Origin: an uncultured Pseudomonadota bacterium
GTDB taxonomy: Bacteria > Desulfobacterota_B > Binatia > UBA9968
Length of the DNA stretch: 8,680 nt
Assembly: GCA_946478635.1 (NCBI GenBank)
Contig: CAMLCX010000183.1
Location: 1 to 8,680, forward strand
Reading direction: 5' to 3'
Shown: one piece after another, positions 1 through 7,606 of the stretch
Numbering within the stretch: the first letter of the stretch is position 1
Layout: each line of letters starts with the position of its first letter
Position numbers and translations under genes: made by a program
Notes under the pieces: generated by a model
What the model was told of the DNA's origin: nothing
The model's database searches: none
Seen by the model: the letters and a program-made list of their open reading frames with translations, nothing else

Positions 1-44
1 ATCAGCATTACCGCGAGAGTCATTTTGTGCGAGATATATTTCAT
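1..44 (-). CDS. Start of an exported or membrane protein, truncated by the window edge
   Basis: Only the first 14 codons are present (MKYISHKMTLAVML), read leftward off the window. The ATG at 44-42 is preceded by AAGGAG at 57-52 with a 7-base spacer, which is a good ribosome binding site and the main reason for calling a gene. The peptide has two lysines and a histidine followed by a run of T, L, A, V, M, L, as in the n- and h-regions of a signal peptide or a first membrane helix. The function cannot be told. It lies on the same strand as the operon ending at 526 but is separated from it by 480 bases rich in repeats, so it is probably a separate transcription unit. Confidence 0.6.
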   Translation of the reverse strand, partial: MKYISHKMTLAVML

Positions 45-92
45 TTGCTTTCTCCTTCAGTCTAAATCGGATCGTTATTTAGTGTACTGTCT

Positions 93-119
93 ATTATTCC
101 CTCGATTGGACTTTGTCCA
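93..119 (-). promoter_or_regulatory. Weak candidate promoter for the gene starting at 44
   Basis: On the minus strand TGGACA (119-114, 5/6 to the -35 consensus) is followed after 15 bases by AATAAT (98-93, 5/6 to the -10). The spacer is shorter than the usual 17. The -35 region overlaps a small palindrome, GGAC-TTT-GTCC at 108-118, which could be an operator or coincidence. Low confidence. Confidence 0.25.
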
Positions 120-130
120 GAAGAGTTTAC

Positions 131-193
131 ACCACAGAGTGGTTCATGAGCTTACGCTCGCCCACGGAGCATGAAAGTGGAGGGACTTCCCTC
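131..193. repeat. Cluster of small palindromes
   Basis: Short inverted repeats follow one another here: CCAC-AGA-GTGG at 132-142, GAGC-TTAC-GCTC at 148-159 nested within TTCATG (144-149) and CATGAA (170-175), and GAGGGA-CT-TCCCTC at 180-193. No open reading frame with gene-like features covers them. They may be a decayed repeat or hairpins in the leader of the leftward gene, though they lie upstream of its candidate promoter. No function can be assigned. Confidence 0.4.
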
Positions 194-211
194 AGCGTTT
201 TCCCCGCGACT

Positions 212-314
212 CGTCATTCCCGCGCAGGCGGGAATCCAGGTTTGTTTTCCCTTCCAATTAGCCTGGATACCCGCTGGAGTTTATCCTGAGCGCGGCCGAA
301 GGGCGGGTATGACG
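212..314. repeat. 103-bp nested palindromic repeat (REP/MITE-like)
   Basis: The ends are inverted repeats, CGTCATTCCCGC (212-223) and GCGGGTATGACG (303-314), matching at 11 of 12 positions. An inner pair, GCGGGAATCCAGG (228-240) and CCTGGATACCCGC (262-274), matches at 12 of 13. Each half also folds on itself. The left half is ATTCCCGC-GCAG-GCGGGAAT (216-235). The right half pairs ATACCCGC with GCGGGTAT. The single difference between the halves is compensated within each hairpin. The left core fits the ATTCCC-N8-GGGAAT pattern known as dRS3 in Neisseria and common as dispersed copies in other bacteria. There is no transposase, so it would be non-autonomous. Confidence 0.8.
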
Positions 315-384
315 GAACGCTGCGGTTACTTCTCGTATTCGGGTTCTTCATTCTATAGCTCATCCACGCACACGTATTTTCGAA

Positions 385-456
385 GGAGGCGCAGAGGGCG
401 CAGAGAAAAAAGTTTTATCAACAAAGAATTCCGAACTCTGCGAACTCTGTGCCTCC
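385..456. repeat. Inverted repeat with 21-bp arms (CAGAG-type dispersed repeat)
   Basis: The arms at 385-405 and 436-456 are inverted copies matching at 18 of 21 positions, separated by 30 AT-rich bases. Both carry the GGAGGC-CAGAG-GCAGAG pattern typical of a dispersed intergenic repeat seen in many environmental bacterial genomes. The element lies between the 103-bp palindrome and the end of the HAMP gene. It could fold into a long hairpin in transcripts reading out of that gene, but it has no clear terminator signature. Confidence 0.65.
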
Positions 457-484
457 GCGGTGAATATTTCCGCTTCTGAATGAC

Positions 485-517
485 GCAGGCTCCTGGGGCA
501 TTCCTTCAGCCCCCTGC
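485..517 (-). terminator. Possible hairpin terminator after the HAMP gene
   Basis: Just past the stop codon at 526, the minus strand can form GCAGG/CCTGC (517-513 with 489-485) and an inner GGGGC/GCCCC stem (513-509 with 499-495) with some bulged bases. It is correctly placed to end the leftward operon, but no run of U follows. Either it is a weak or Rho-assisted terminator, or it is only a stabilising 3' hairpin. Confidence 0.3.
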
Positions 518-525
518 CAGTCAAT

Positions 526-1299
526 TTATTCGCGATTGAGACGAGACATGGCCGCCTTCAAACTCGCTCTCATTCTTTCCAGGGAACGTCCGAGCTCGCC
601 GACTTCATCATTGCTTTGGATCGAAACGCTGGTGTCGAGGCGGCCCCGGCTGATATCGTCGGCGATCGCTTTCAAATCCAGAATCGGACGGATGGTTTTG
701 CTCGCCAACATAATCGAGAGCGCAATGCCCACCGCCAGGCAGACGACGATCAGGCCGATGATCGGCCACAGAGTCGAGCGCACGTCGCTTTGCACGGTTT
801 CCGCCCATAGGCCGACGCGCACGAGGCCGAGCTGTCCGTCGAGCAGCGGCGAGCGGGTTTCGTAAACGGATTTGCCGCGCAAACGAGTGACGCGGGACGA
901 CGCGGCGGTGCCGCCGGCGTCTTTCAGTTCAACTGGAAAGGGCTGCATGCTGCTGGCCAGGAGATCGCCCTTGGGATCCTGAATGAAAGCATAGGCGACG
1001 CCGTCGAGGCGGCCATATTTCGCCACCAGCGCGTCGAGTTCGAGGGTGCTTTTGCGCGAGACGAATCCGGCCGCCGCGTCGGCGAGGTTGGTCGCGATGG
1101 CGCTGGCGCGCAAGTCGACTTGCTTTTGCAAGGCGGCGCCCGTGAAGTAGTACACGATACCCATCACGAGCAGGCCCAAAACCAACATCAAACCGCTGAA
1201 CGTTGCGGTGATTTTCCAGCGCAGGCCGCCGCGCTGCCACTGGATGCTGAGCGGTTTGATTATTTTAGAGCTTTCCATGGACGCAGTTTCCTGAGGCAT
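526..1299 (-). CDS. Membrane sensor with periplasmic domain and HAMP, no output domain
   Basis: The 257-residue protein has a basic N-terminus, a first membrane helix at about 30-52, a periplasmic region at about 53-175, a second helix at about 177-199, and a HAMP domain at about 200-252. HAMP hallmarks are the proline in TIRPI (205) and DEVGEL (221-226). The periplasmic part contains YAFIQDPKGDLLASS, which resembles the Cache/PAS-like sensor fold of chemoreceptors and histidine kinases. The chain stops five residues after HAMP, so there is no kinase, cyclase or chemoreceptor signalling domain. It probably passes its signal to a partner by protein contact. The ATG at 1299 has GGGAGG about 10 bases upstream; a second ATG at 1278 is less well served. 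It is the last gene of the four-gene leftward operon, 37 bases after the PATAN gene. Confidence 0.88.
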   Translation of the reverse strand: MPQETASMESSKIIKPLSIQWQRGGLRWKITATFSGLMLVLGLLVMGIVYYFTGAALQKQVDLRASAIATNLADAAAGFVSRKSTLELDALVAKYGRLDGVAYAFIQDPKGDLLASSMQPFPVELKDAGGTAASSRVTRLRGKSVYETRSPLLDGQLGLVRVGLWAETVQSDVRSTLWPIIGLIVVCLAVGIALSIMLASKTIRPILDLKAIADDISRGRLDTSVSIQSNDEVGELGRSLERMRASLKAAMSRLNRE

Positions 1300-1336
1300 C
1301 GATTATTTTCCTCCCACGCGATCTCAATAGGCGGTT

Positions 1337-2131
1337 TTAGAAACGTTTGAAGTTCGAGATCTCTTGGAACATGGATTCTTCGAACTTGTTCTTGAGTTTG
1401 CCGTCGCCGATTTCACGGCCGATGAGCGCGATAAGATCGTCGAGTTTGGCTTCCGGAAAACTGTCCGGCGACTCGCCGAGCGATTCAATTTGATCGCGCA
1501 GTACCAGCGGCGCCATCGGACCGATGATTTCGGTCAACATCCCCGTCACGCGTTTCAAAAGCGCGGCTGGTACGAGATCCGCGGCCGGTATCTCGACGGC
1601 CTGAGCCAGTTCCACGAGGCCGGACTTGTGCAGATTATAAATCACTTTGGCGGTGTAGGCGAAGGGTATGTTTAAAAGCTCGGCGACTTCCTGGACCGTG
1701 CGAGTGCCATCGAGTTTGCTGAGAACGCGCCAGCCCACATTCGGCACGGTCACGGGCCCGGTGCGGTCTTCGGCCAGGTCGGCGATCCGGAAAACCACCT
1801 TGCCGTCGGGAATGAGCTGTAAAATGATCTCCCATTCGTGCGTCATCGCTTTGACTTCACTGAGAATCTCTTCGGCGGACTTGTGCACGGTGGCCGCGGG
1901 CGCAGCGCCGTTCGGCTGCAGGATGAAGGTTCCCTCGCCCCACGTCACCGGATAGAGCAGCGCTTTGTCGCCTTCGCCGATCGGGCAGGTGGCATGGACG
2001 ATGTTGCCATCCGATAGAAAAACTTCGACTGATTCTTTACCGTGCACAAGTTTCAGCACGCCCGACTTCTTGCCGCTCGTGGCGAGCAGGAGCAGGTCGG
2101 GTAGGCCTATTTGAGAAAGATTTCCTTGCAT
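1337..2131 (-). CDS. PATAN/DUF4388 domain protein with winged-helix-like middle region
   Basis: The 264-residue soluble protein starts MQGNLSQIGLPDLLLLA, the typical opening of DUF4388 (PATAN), which spans about 1-95 and includes GVLKLVHGKESVEVFLSDG and an 'IVHAT' strand. Family knowledge: this domain occurs in PatA-like response regulators and in bacterial signalling adaptors, often near small GTPase or Roadblock systems. Residues about 125-177 (VLSKLDGTRTVQEVAELLNI and onward) look like a winged helix of the kind found behind DUF4388. Residues 185-250 contain IIGPMAPLVL and a helical segment, resembling a C-terminal domain shared by other bacterial signalling proteins. I see no catalytic residues, so it is probably an adaptor. 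The Shine-Dalgarno is weak (GGAC). It lies 26 bases after the coiled-coil gene in the same operon. Confidence 0.88.
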   Translation of the reverse strand: MQGNLSQIGLPDLLLLATSGKKSGVLKLVHGKESVEVFLSDGNIVHATCPIGEGDKALLYPVTWGEGTFILQPNGAAPAATVHKSAEEILSEVKAMTHEWEIILQLIPDGKVVFRIADLAEDRTGPVTVPNVGWRVLSKLDGTRTVQEVAELLNIPFAYTAKVIYNLHKSGLVELAQAVEIPAADLVPAALLKRVTGMLTEIIGPMAPLVLRDQIESLGESPDSFPEAKLDDLIALIGREIGDGKLKNKFEESMFQEISNFKRF

Positions 2132-2157
2132 GGTTCAGGTCCGTCGCAGCAACATCT

Positions 2158-2484
2158 CTAACGGTCCTCGAGCGCGCGGCGGCCATCTTTGCCGCCATTG
2201 GCGTTTTTGGTCAGTTCGGCAAAGTCATCGTGGCTATTTAAAGTCACTTTGAGGGTCTTGATCACGGCCAAACTCTTGCTGATGCCGACCATCTGCTCCA
2301 GGGTTGATTTAATCTGGGCCTGCAGGAGCTCCACTTCCTCGGTTGAAATGCCCTGGAGTTGCGACTGCAGTTCGTCGTAGAGACGCGTAATGCTGTCGAT
2401 CTGGCCCAGGGATTCGGTCTTCTGGGTGATGTCTTCATAGAGCCGGGAAATATCTTCGGTAAGATTTTGTAAATCGTTTTTCAT
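2158..2484 (-). CDS. Small coiled-coil protein of unknown function
   Basis: The 108-residue, acidic, mostly helical protein has heptad-like spacing of L and I through about residues 1-90 and a short charged tail (NGGKDGRRALEDR). There is no signal peptide, membrane helix or cysteine. A short motif repeats 20 residues apart: ISRLYEDI (12-19) and ITRLYDEL (32-39), which suggests a regular helical repeat or a small duplication. GGAGAGG lies directly before the ATG, and the gene begins 15 bases after the stop of the membrane protein gene, so the two are almost surely cotranscribed. Its size and composition suit a structural or adaptor partner of the upstream membrane protein. I do not recognise a family. 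Confidence 0.82.
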   Translation of the reverse strand: MKNDLQNLTEDISRLYEDITQKTESLGQIDSITRLYDELQSQLQGISTEEVELLQAQIKSTLEQMVGISKSLAVIKTLKVTLNSHDDFAELTKNANGGKDGRRALEDR

Positions 2485-2499
2485 ATCCTCTCCAGTTTT

Positions 2500-3717
2500 C
2501 TATTTCTCCTGTTTCAAGATTTTCTTTGCACTCGGGTTTTGCATCTCTCCGGCCGGAGCGGCGGCGTCAATCGATGCCGGCGCCGGTGTTGAGGGTGAGT
2601 TGAAGATAAAAAATGCACCGAGAAGCAACGCCAATACCGCCGCCGCCACCATCGTGACGGCTTTGATGTTCGGCGATTTCCGATGCGAATAAAGATCAAC
2701 CTCGCCGTAGTCCTTGATAATGCGTTTAAGCTGGCGGTCGATTTCACCGCGCGCCTTGGCGGTGGTTGGCGCTTCGTCGAAAGACGGTCCGGCTGATTGT
2801 TCAGCAGGCCCGGGCAGGGCGAGTAATTCATGCCCGCCGGCTTGCACGAACGCGGGTTCGACAGGTACGAGTTCATTTGCCAGAATATCGTTCGCCGGGA
2901 CCGGTGAAACCTCAAGCGCTGCCGGTTGCGCTGAGATCGGGCCGGTCTCCGCGGGCATTGTTTGTTCCGGGGCAGATGGAGTTGTCTCGGCCTTTTCCGC
3001 GCCGCCTGCGGGTCTGGCTGAAATGGCAAATTCGCCGTAGGTTTCGATCAGGTCGTTAAGCAGGCGCTGATCAAAATGCGGCTTGCCCTTTGGCTTTTTG
3101 CTCTTGGGTGTCGAAGTATGTTTTCCGCGGGCCATCTCCGACTCACGGGAAGCATTTTCTGGCGGCGCTTGTGGCGGTTCTTCAAGTCTCAATTCGCTGA
3201 ACTCGTAGGTTCGCGGCGGCCTTGACCCTGGCGCGGCGACGTTGGTCGCGGCGCTGGTTGGCTCCATCGCGCTTGACGATGTGGAGCCGGAAACAGCAGA
3301 TTCGCCATCGGTTCGGGCCGGCTGTGTGTTTGCCGGGTCCGCCTGCAGCGAGCGGCTCGTGCGAATCAGGTTGGCGGTTTGAATGACCGCCTGCAGCTGC
3401 GGATACTTTTCCATGCTATCGGGAGCGACGAGATCGAAATTGGCTTCCGGCAGGGCGGCAATCTGAGGGCCGATACCAGCGGTGGCATCTCTGATCTTCG
3501 TGACCGCCTCTAACCGGGCTCGCAGACCGCCCAGCTCACGAATCAGCTCATGCGCGCGCGCATGGCTGCGGCTTACTTCTTCGATGGAAAAATCGTTCAG
3601 GCGTTGCTGCAATCCGTGGATTGAATGGAGCACTTTGCCGAAGCCGGTCGTCGTCGGCGACTGTGAACCTCCGGGTGGTATTTGGCTTGGCATTTGTTGT
3701 TTTTGCGCGGAAAGCAT
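2500..3717 (-). CDS. Single-span membrane protein with long disordered cytoplasmic region and a repeated YGE motif
   Basis: Using the ATG at 3717 the protein has 405 residues. Residues about 10-130 are predicted helical. The middle is low-complexity (P, A, S, E, T), including a basic stretch KSKKPKGK. One membrane helix (about 352-373, VTMVAAAVLALLLGAFFIF) is followed by a tail of about 31 residues. The basic SHRK before the helix points to a cytoplasmic N-terminus and a periplasmic C-terminus. Two copies of a short motif stand out: LNDLIETYGEF (bases 3060-3028) and LKRIIKDYGEV (2730-2698), the second just before the membrane. In-frame TTG at 3774 would extend it by 19 residues, but it lies upstream of the transcription start expected from the sigma-54 promoter, so I prefer 3717 (AGGGG 11 bases upstream). 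First gene of the operon; family not recognised. Confidence 0.82.
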   Translation of the reverse strand: MLSAQKQQMPSQIPPGGSQSPTTTGFGKVLHSIHGLQQRLNDFSIEEVSRSHARAHELIRELGGLRARLEAVTKIRDATAGIGPQIAALPEANFDLVAPDSMEKYPQLQAVIQTANLIRTSRSLQADPANTQPARTDGESAVSGSTSSSAMEPTSAATNVAAPGSRPPRTYEFSELRLEEPPQAPPENASRESEMARGKHTSTPKSKKPKGKPHFDQRLLNDLIETYGEFAISARPAGGAEKAETTPSAPEQTMPAETGPISAQPAALEVSPVPANDILANELVPVEPAFVQAGGHELLALPGPAEQSAGPSFDEAPTTAKARGEIDRQLKRIIKDYGEVDLYSHRKSPNIKAVTMVAAAVLALLLGAFFIFNSPSTPAPASIDAAAPAGEMQNPSAKKILKQEK

Positions 3718-3777
3718 AGGCCTAATTGCCCCTATTATGAACCTTCGTGTCGGGGCTGGCACACTCGTTAGCAATTA

Positions 3778-3793
3778 AGCAAAAGGGTTGCCA
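3778..3793 (-). promoter_or_regulatory. Sigma-54 (-24/-12) promoter for the four-gene operon
   Basis: The minus strand reads TGGCAACCCTTTTGCT from 3793 to 3778. Against the consensus TGGCACG-N4-TTGCW it keeps TGGCA, TTGC and the final W, with the required 10 bases between the invariant GG (3792-3791) and GC (3780-3779). Only CG after TGGCA is changed. The start of transcription would fall near 3767, giving a leader of about 50 bases to the ATG at 3717. A sigma-54 activator is encoded in the adjacent upstream operon, which strengthens the call. Confidence 0.72.
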
Positions 3794-3870
3794 CGAATAC
3801 CTCGATAAAAAGCTGTGAATTTTCATGCCTGTTAGGCGGCGTTGTCTTCAGATGGCGAGGCAATTCCACG

Positions 3871-3895
3871 AATTCTGTTCAGCGCGAACAAAATT
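3871..3895. promoter_or_regulatory. 25-bp inverted repeat, candidate activator site
   Basis: AATTCTGTTC (3871-3880) and GAACAAAATT (3886-3895) are inverted copies matching at 9 of 10 positions with a 5-base centre (AGCGC). The core is TGTTC-N5-GAACA. The centre lies about 116 bases upstream of the transcription start predicted from the sigma-54 promoter, within the usual range for upstream activator sequences bound by Fis-type helix-turn-helix dimers. A second perfect palindrome, AATTC-CAC-GAATT (3862-3874), overlaps its edge. Binding by the neighbouring activator is inferred. Confidence 0.5.
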
Positions 3896-3950
3896 GTACG
3901 TGCAAAATGGAGCTATCTTTATGGTTTTTCTACGGAAATAGGACGCACGC

Positions 3951-4713
3951 CTAGCGCGGAGATAGCACCAGAACCTGCTTTTGGATATCCAGGCCGATCT
4001 TATAGCGGCCGAGAACGTCCATCCCGAGCAAGCCCTCGAAGCGGGGATTGGGAGAAAAATCGTGGATGATCACCCGCAGGTTAGTGACTTCGGCTTCACC
4101 CACTCGAAGGGATTGCAACTGAGCGAGAGTCACCGTAATCGCGCCACCGACCGTGTGCACGACATCCGTGCCGATCGGCCGCAGCGCTAACAACGCGGCA
4201 AGGCGTCGTGAAAGGATCGTGTTCGTGGAGCCGGTGTCAAGCATGAGATTGCCGCTCACAGCGCCGTTCAGGGTCACGGAAACAATGGTCGAAGCACCGC
4301 TCGATCGCACCGGCACCAGGATCGTGCCTTGCGGCGCTCCCGCGGAAGAAATGCTTGGGATGGCGACCGCGGTGGTAAAGGTCTCCCGCGGCAATGATTT
4401 GAAAAACGATTCGACTTTTTTCGCTTGCGCATTGTCGGTCTGTTTGATCCAGCCGACGATGCCGCTGCCGGTTTTTACCAGATACCATTTGGTGCCGCCG
4501 CTGCCCTGAGTTTCAGCCAGCGGCGTGGCTTGATCGCCAGCCGTCAACGCACCGATCGGCAAAGCATTGTCGTCGGCCTCGGCGTAGACGTGGACTGTCG
4601 CGCCCTGGGGCGCGACTTGCGGCATTTCTTGGCTTGCGGCCCACGGCCGGGGCCACGGAAGGAATAGCGCGAACAGGGCCGTCGCCAACGCAATTGCATT
4701 GACTGGGCGATGG

Positions 4714-4739
<26 letters not shown>
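3951..4739 (-). CDS. Exported SH3-retropepsin-like aspartic protease
   Basis: With TTG 4739 as start the protein has 262 residues. A basic N-terminus and a hydrophobic stretch (VNAIALATALFALFL) ending in AASQ look like a signal peptide. Residues about 48-102 resemble a bacterial SH3 domain (TVHVYAEADDNALPIGALTAG, then WYLVKTGSGIVGWI). The C-terminal part is a clan AA retropepsin-like domain: LMLDTGSTNTILS holds the catalytic Asp (about 168), and FEGLLGMDVLGRYKIGLD is the conserved second signature. A single Asp motif implies an active homodimer. It probably acts in the periplasm. The frame is open further upstream (to 4898), but that would run deep into the activator gene. TTG 4739 overlaps it by 26 bases; TTG 4688 is another option. 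No Shine-Dalgarno is visible, so the start is uncertain. Last gene of its operon, with no clear terminator after it. Confidence 0.85.
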
Positions 4740-5994
<1,255 letters not shown>

Positions 5995-5999
5995 CGGCC

Positions 6000-7451
6000 T
6001 CACTCGGGAGCTGGAGAGTTCGGAATAATCACCATATTTTCCAGAGAATCGGCGAGCAACTGGCGCGAGATCTGCGGCGTGGTGCCGAGGTAATTGCAGG
6101 CCGCGATGACATGTTCGGCAATAAATTTGGGGTGAAATCCGGCGAACGGTATCTTGTGCTTGATGTAAAAAGTATTGAGCAAATAAGCCATGATCTCTTC
6201 AGAAAACTCAAGCCCGTAGGAGTCGCAAATCCGCTGAAAAATTTCTTTATATTCGTCGGCGCTGGGCGGATTGATCTTCATTTTATAGTGGACACGGCGC
6301 AACTGCGCGGGGTCCATGAGTTCCTCAGGGGGGAAGTTCGTAGCGAATATTACCAGTTGATCGAACAATAACGCAAACTTTTTTCCGGTGTGCAGCGTGA
6401 GGTAATCGATTTTGCGTTCAAGTGGAAAAATCCAGCGGTTGAGCAGCTCGTGGGGCCGCACCCGCTGCCGTCCGAAGTCGTCGATGACGAAAACGCCGCC
6501 GATGGCTTTCATTTGCAGCGGCGCCTCGTAATATTTCGAGTGCGGGTCGAAATCGAGATCGAGCATTTCGAGGGTGAGTTCGCCGCCGGAGATGACGTAG
6601 GGACGCTTGCAGCGCACCCAGCGCGGATCGTGCTCGAGATGCGGCAGAAAGATGGCGCTGGTCTGGCCATTGGCGCCATTTCCCGCCGGAAAGGCGACAT
6701 GGATCGAAGGATCGTAGATTTTTATAATTTGACCGTCGGCTTCAATTGCATAGGGCACGTACACGGGCTGCTCGAAGGCGCTGACGAGAGCTTCGGCGAT
6801 GGATGTTTTGCCGTTGCCGGCCGAGCCGTAAATCAAAATGGCGCGTCCTGAGTTGGAAGCCGGCCCGAGGCGGCGAATGATGCTCTCGGAAAGCACTAGA
6901 TGAGACATCGCTTTCTTGAGCTTTTCGACGCTGATGACTTCATTGGTGATCGTCTGTTTCTGCACCTGGGTCTGGTAAGTTTCCAGGGGTATGGGGACGG
7001 GGCCGATGTATTCGCAGCGGCGCAGCGCTTCGCTGGCGCGCTCCTTTCCTGCGTTGGTGAGCGCGTAGCGCATGATGTTGTAGTTCTTCTCGGAGGGGCC
7101 GCGGATTTCCACGAGCGCGTCCTTTTTGCCGAAGTTCAACAGATCTTCGACGACGGGACGGGTCAGCTTGGTTTGCTCGGAAAGCTCCGGGATCGTCTGC
7201 AGCTGCGAGATGTACATGGTGCGCAGCAAAGAGTTGAGCAAGAAATTGTTGTCGAGTCCGGTTTCCGCGGGGGTTTTAGCGACCGGTGGCGGTTCCTGGA
7301 GAACGGCTTCGAGATTTTCCCGGCTGATGTAGCCGAGCGCCACCAGGTTATCGCCGAGGCGCCCGCCGGCAATTTTTTGCTGACCGAGAACTCTGTTGAG
7401 TTGGTCCTCGGAAATGAGCCCCTTTGCTAAGAGAAGTTCGCCTATGGCCAT
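6000..7451 (-). CDS. AAA+ ATPase with N-terminal MshEN-like domain
   Basis: The 483-residue protein opens with MAIGELLLAKGLISEDQLNRV and GRLGDNLVALGYISRENLEAVL (1-52), the paired-helix pattern of the MshEN/type II secretion ATPase N-domain, some members of which bind c-di-GMP. Residues about 68-145 look like a winged helix (SEQTKLTRPVVEDLLNF). An AAA+ module follows: Walker A GSAGNGKTS (209-217), Walker B FVIDDFG (321-327), sensor-1 Asn in IFATNFPP (372), arginines at 385-386, and a helical lid to about 475. It is not a PilB/GspE-type ATPase, because it lacks their Asp and His boxes and zinc motif. No membrane segment or signal peptide is seen. The ATG at 7451 lacks a clear Shine-Dalgarno but fits the domain start. 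First gene of the operon. The substrate is unknown. Confidence 0.9.
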   Translation of the reverse strand: MAIGELLLAKGLISEDQLNRVLGQQKIAGGRLGDNLVALGYISRENLEAVLQEPPPVAKTPAETGLDNNFLLNSLLRTMYISQLQTIPELSEQTKLTRPVVEDLLNFGKKDALVEIRGPSEKNYNIMRYALTNAGKERASEALRRCEYIGPVPIPLETYQTQVQKQTITNEVISVEKLKKAMSHLVLSESIIRRLGPASNSGRAILIYGSAGNGKTSIAEALVSAFEQPVYVPYAIEADGQIIKIYDPSIHVAFPAGNGANGQTSAIFLPHLEHDPRWVRCKRPYVISGGELTLEMLDLDFDPHSKYYEAPLQMKAIGGVFVIDDFGRQRVRPHELLNRWIFPLERKIDYLTLHTGKKFALLFDQLVIFATNFPPEELMDPAQLRRVHYKMKINPPSADEYKEIFQRICDSYGLEFSEEIMAYLLNTFYIKHKIPFAGFHPKFIAEHVIAACNYLGTTPQISRQLLADSLENMVIIPNSPAPE

Positions 7452-7518
7452 GGTATTTCTGCGGGCTGGATCAGGAAAAAAAGGTTGTGTTTATCACCGG
7501 CAACATCTATATTCTCGG

Positions 7519-7524
7519 TATAAT
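7519..7524 (+). promoter_or_regulatory. Possible -10 element for the lipoprotein gene
   Basis: TATAAT on the plus strand, 82 bases before the lipoprotein start. No acceptable -35 lies 16-19 bases upstream and there is no TGn extension, so it would need an activator or is fortuitous. If used, transcription would start within a few bases of the leftward start and run through the leftward promoter. Confidence 0.25.
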
Positions 7525-7541
7525 CCTCAAAAAACCGTTTC

Positions 7542-7569
7542 ATTATAGGCCATCGCGAAAACGTGTCAA
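7542..7569 (-). promoter_or_regulatory. Consensus sigma-70 promoter of the ATPase-activator-protease operon
   Basis: On the minus strand a perfect TTGACA (7569-7564) is followed after 16 bases by a perfect TATAAT (7547-7542). Transcription should begin near 7535, giving a leader of about 84 bases before the ATG at 7451. Such a match implies strong basal expression unless repressed. Confidence 0.82.
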
Positions 7570-7606
7570 GAAAACTTCCACGAAAGCCCCTCTGGCTGGG
7601 AGAGCT

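Noticed and set aside
152..167. Minus-strand TGGGCGAGCGTAAGCT with sigma-54-like GG-N10-GC spacing
   Set aside because: Only the GG and GC match; the conserved CA and TT flanks are missing, and it is part of a small palindrome cluster.
171..479. 102-residue open frame on the plus strand
   Set aside because: It runs through the palindromic repeats and its protein is low-quality (repeat-derived RRRRRGRR). No ribosome binding site or domain is seen.
3718..3774. TTG start at 3774 for the membrane protein gene
   Set aside because: No Shine-Dalgarno is visible, and the sigma-54 promoter predicts a transcript beginning near 3767, which would lack this codon. ATG 3717 is preferred.
3755..3775. Plus-strand TGGCACACTCGTTAGCA resembling a sigma-54 promoter
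   Set aside because: The GG and GC are 11 bases apart instead of 10, the -12 block is TTAGC and not TTGC, and no plus-strand gene follows.
6900..7430. 176-residue plus-strand open frame
   Set aside because: It is antisense to the N-terminal half of the ATPase, which has clear family motifs. Its protein shows no recognisable domain.
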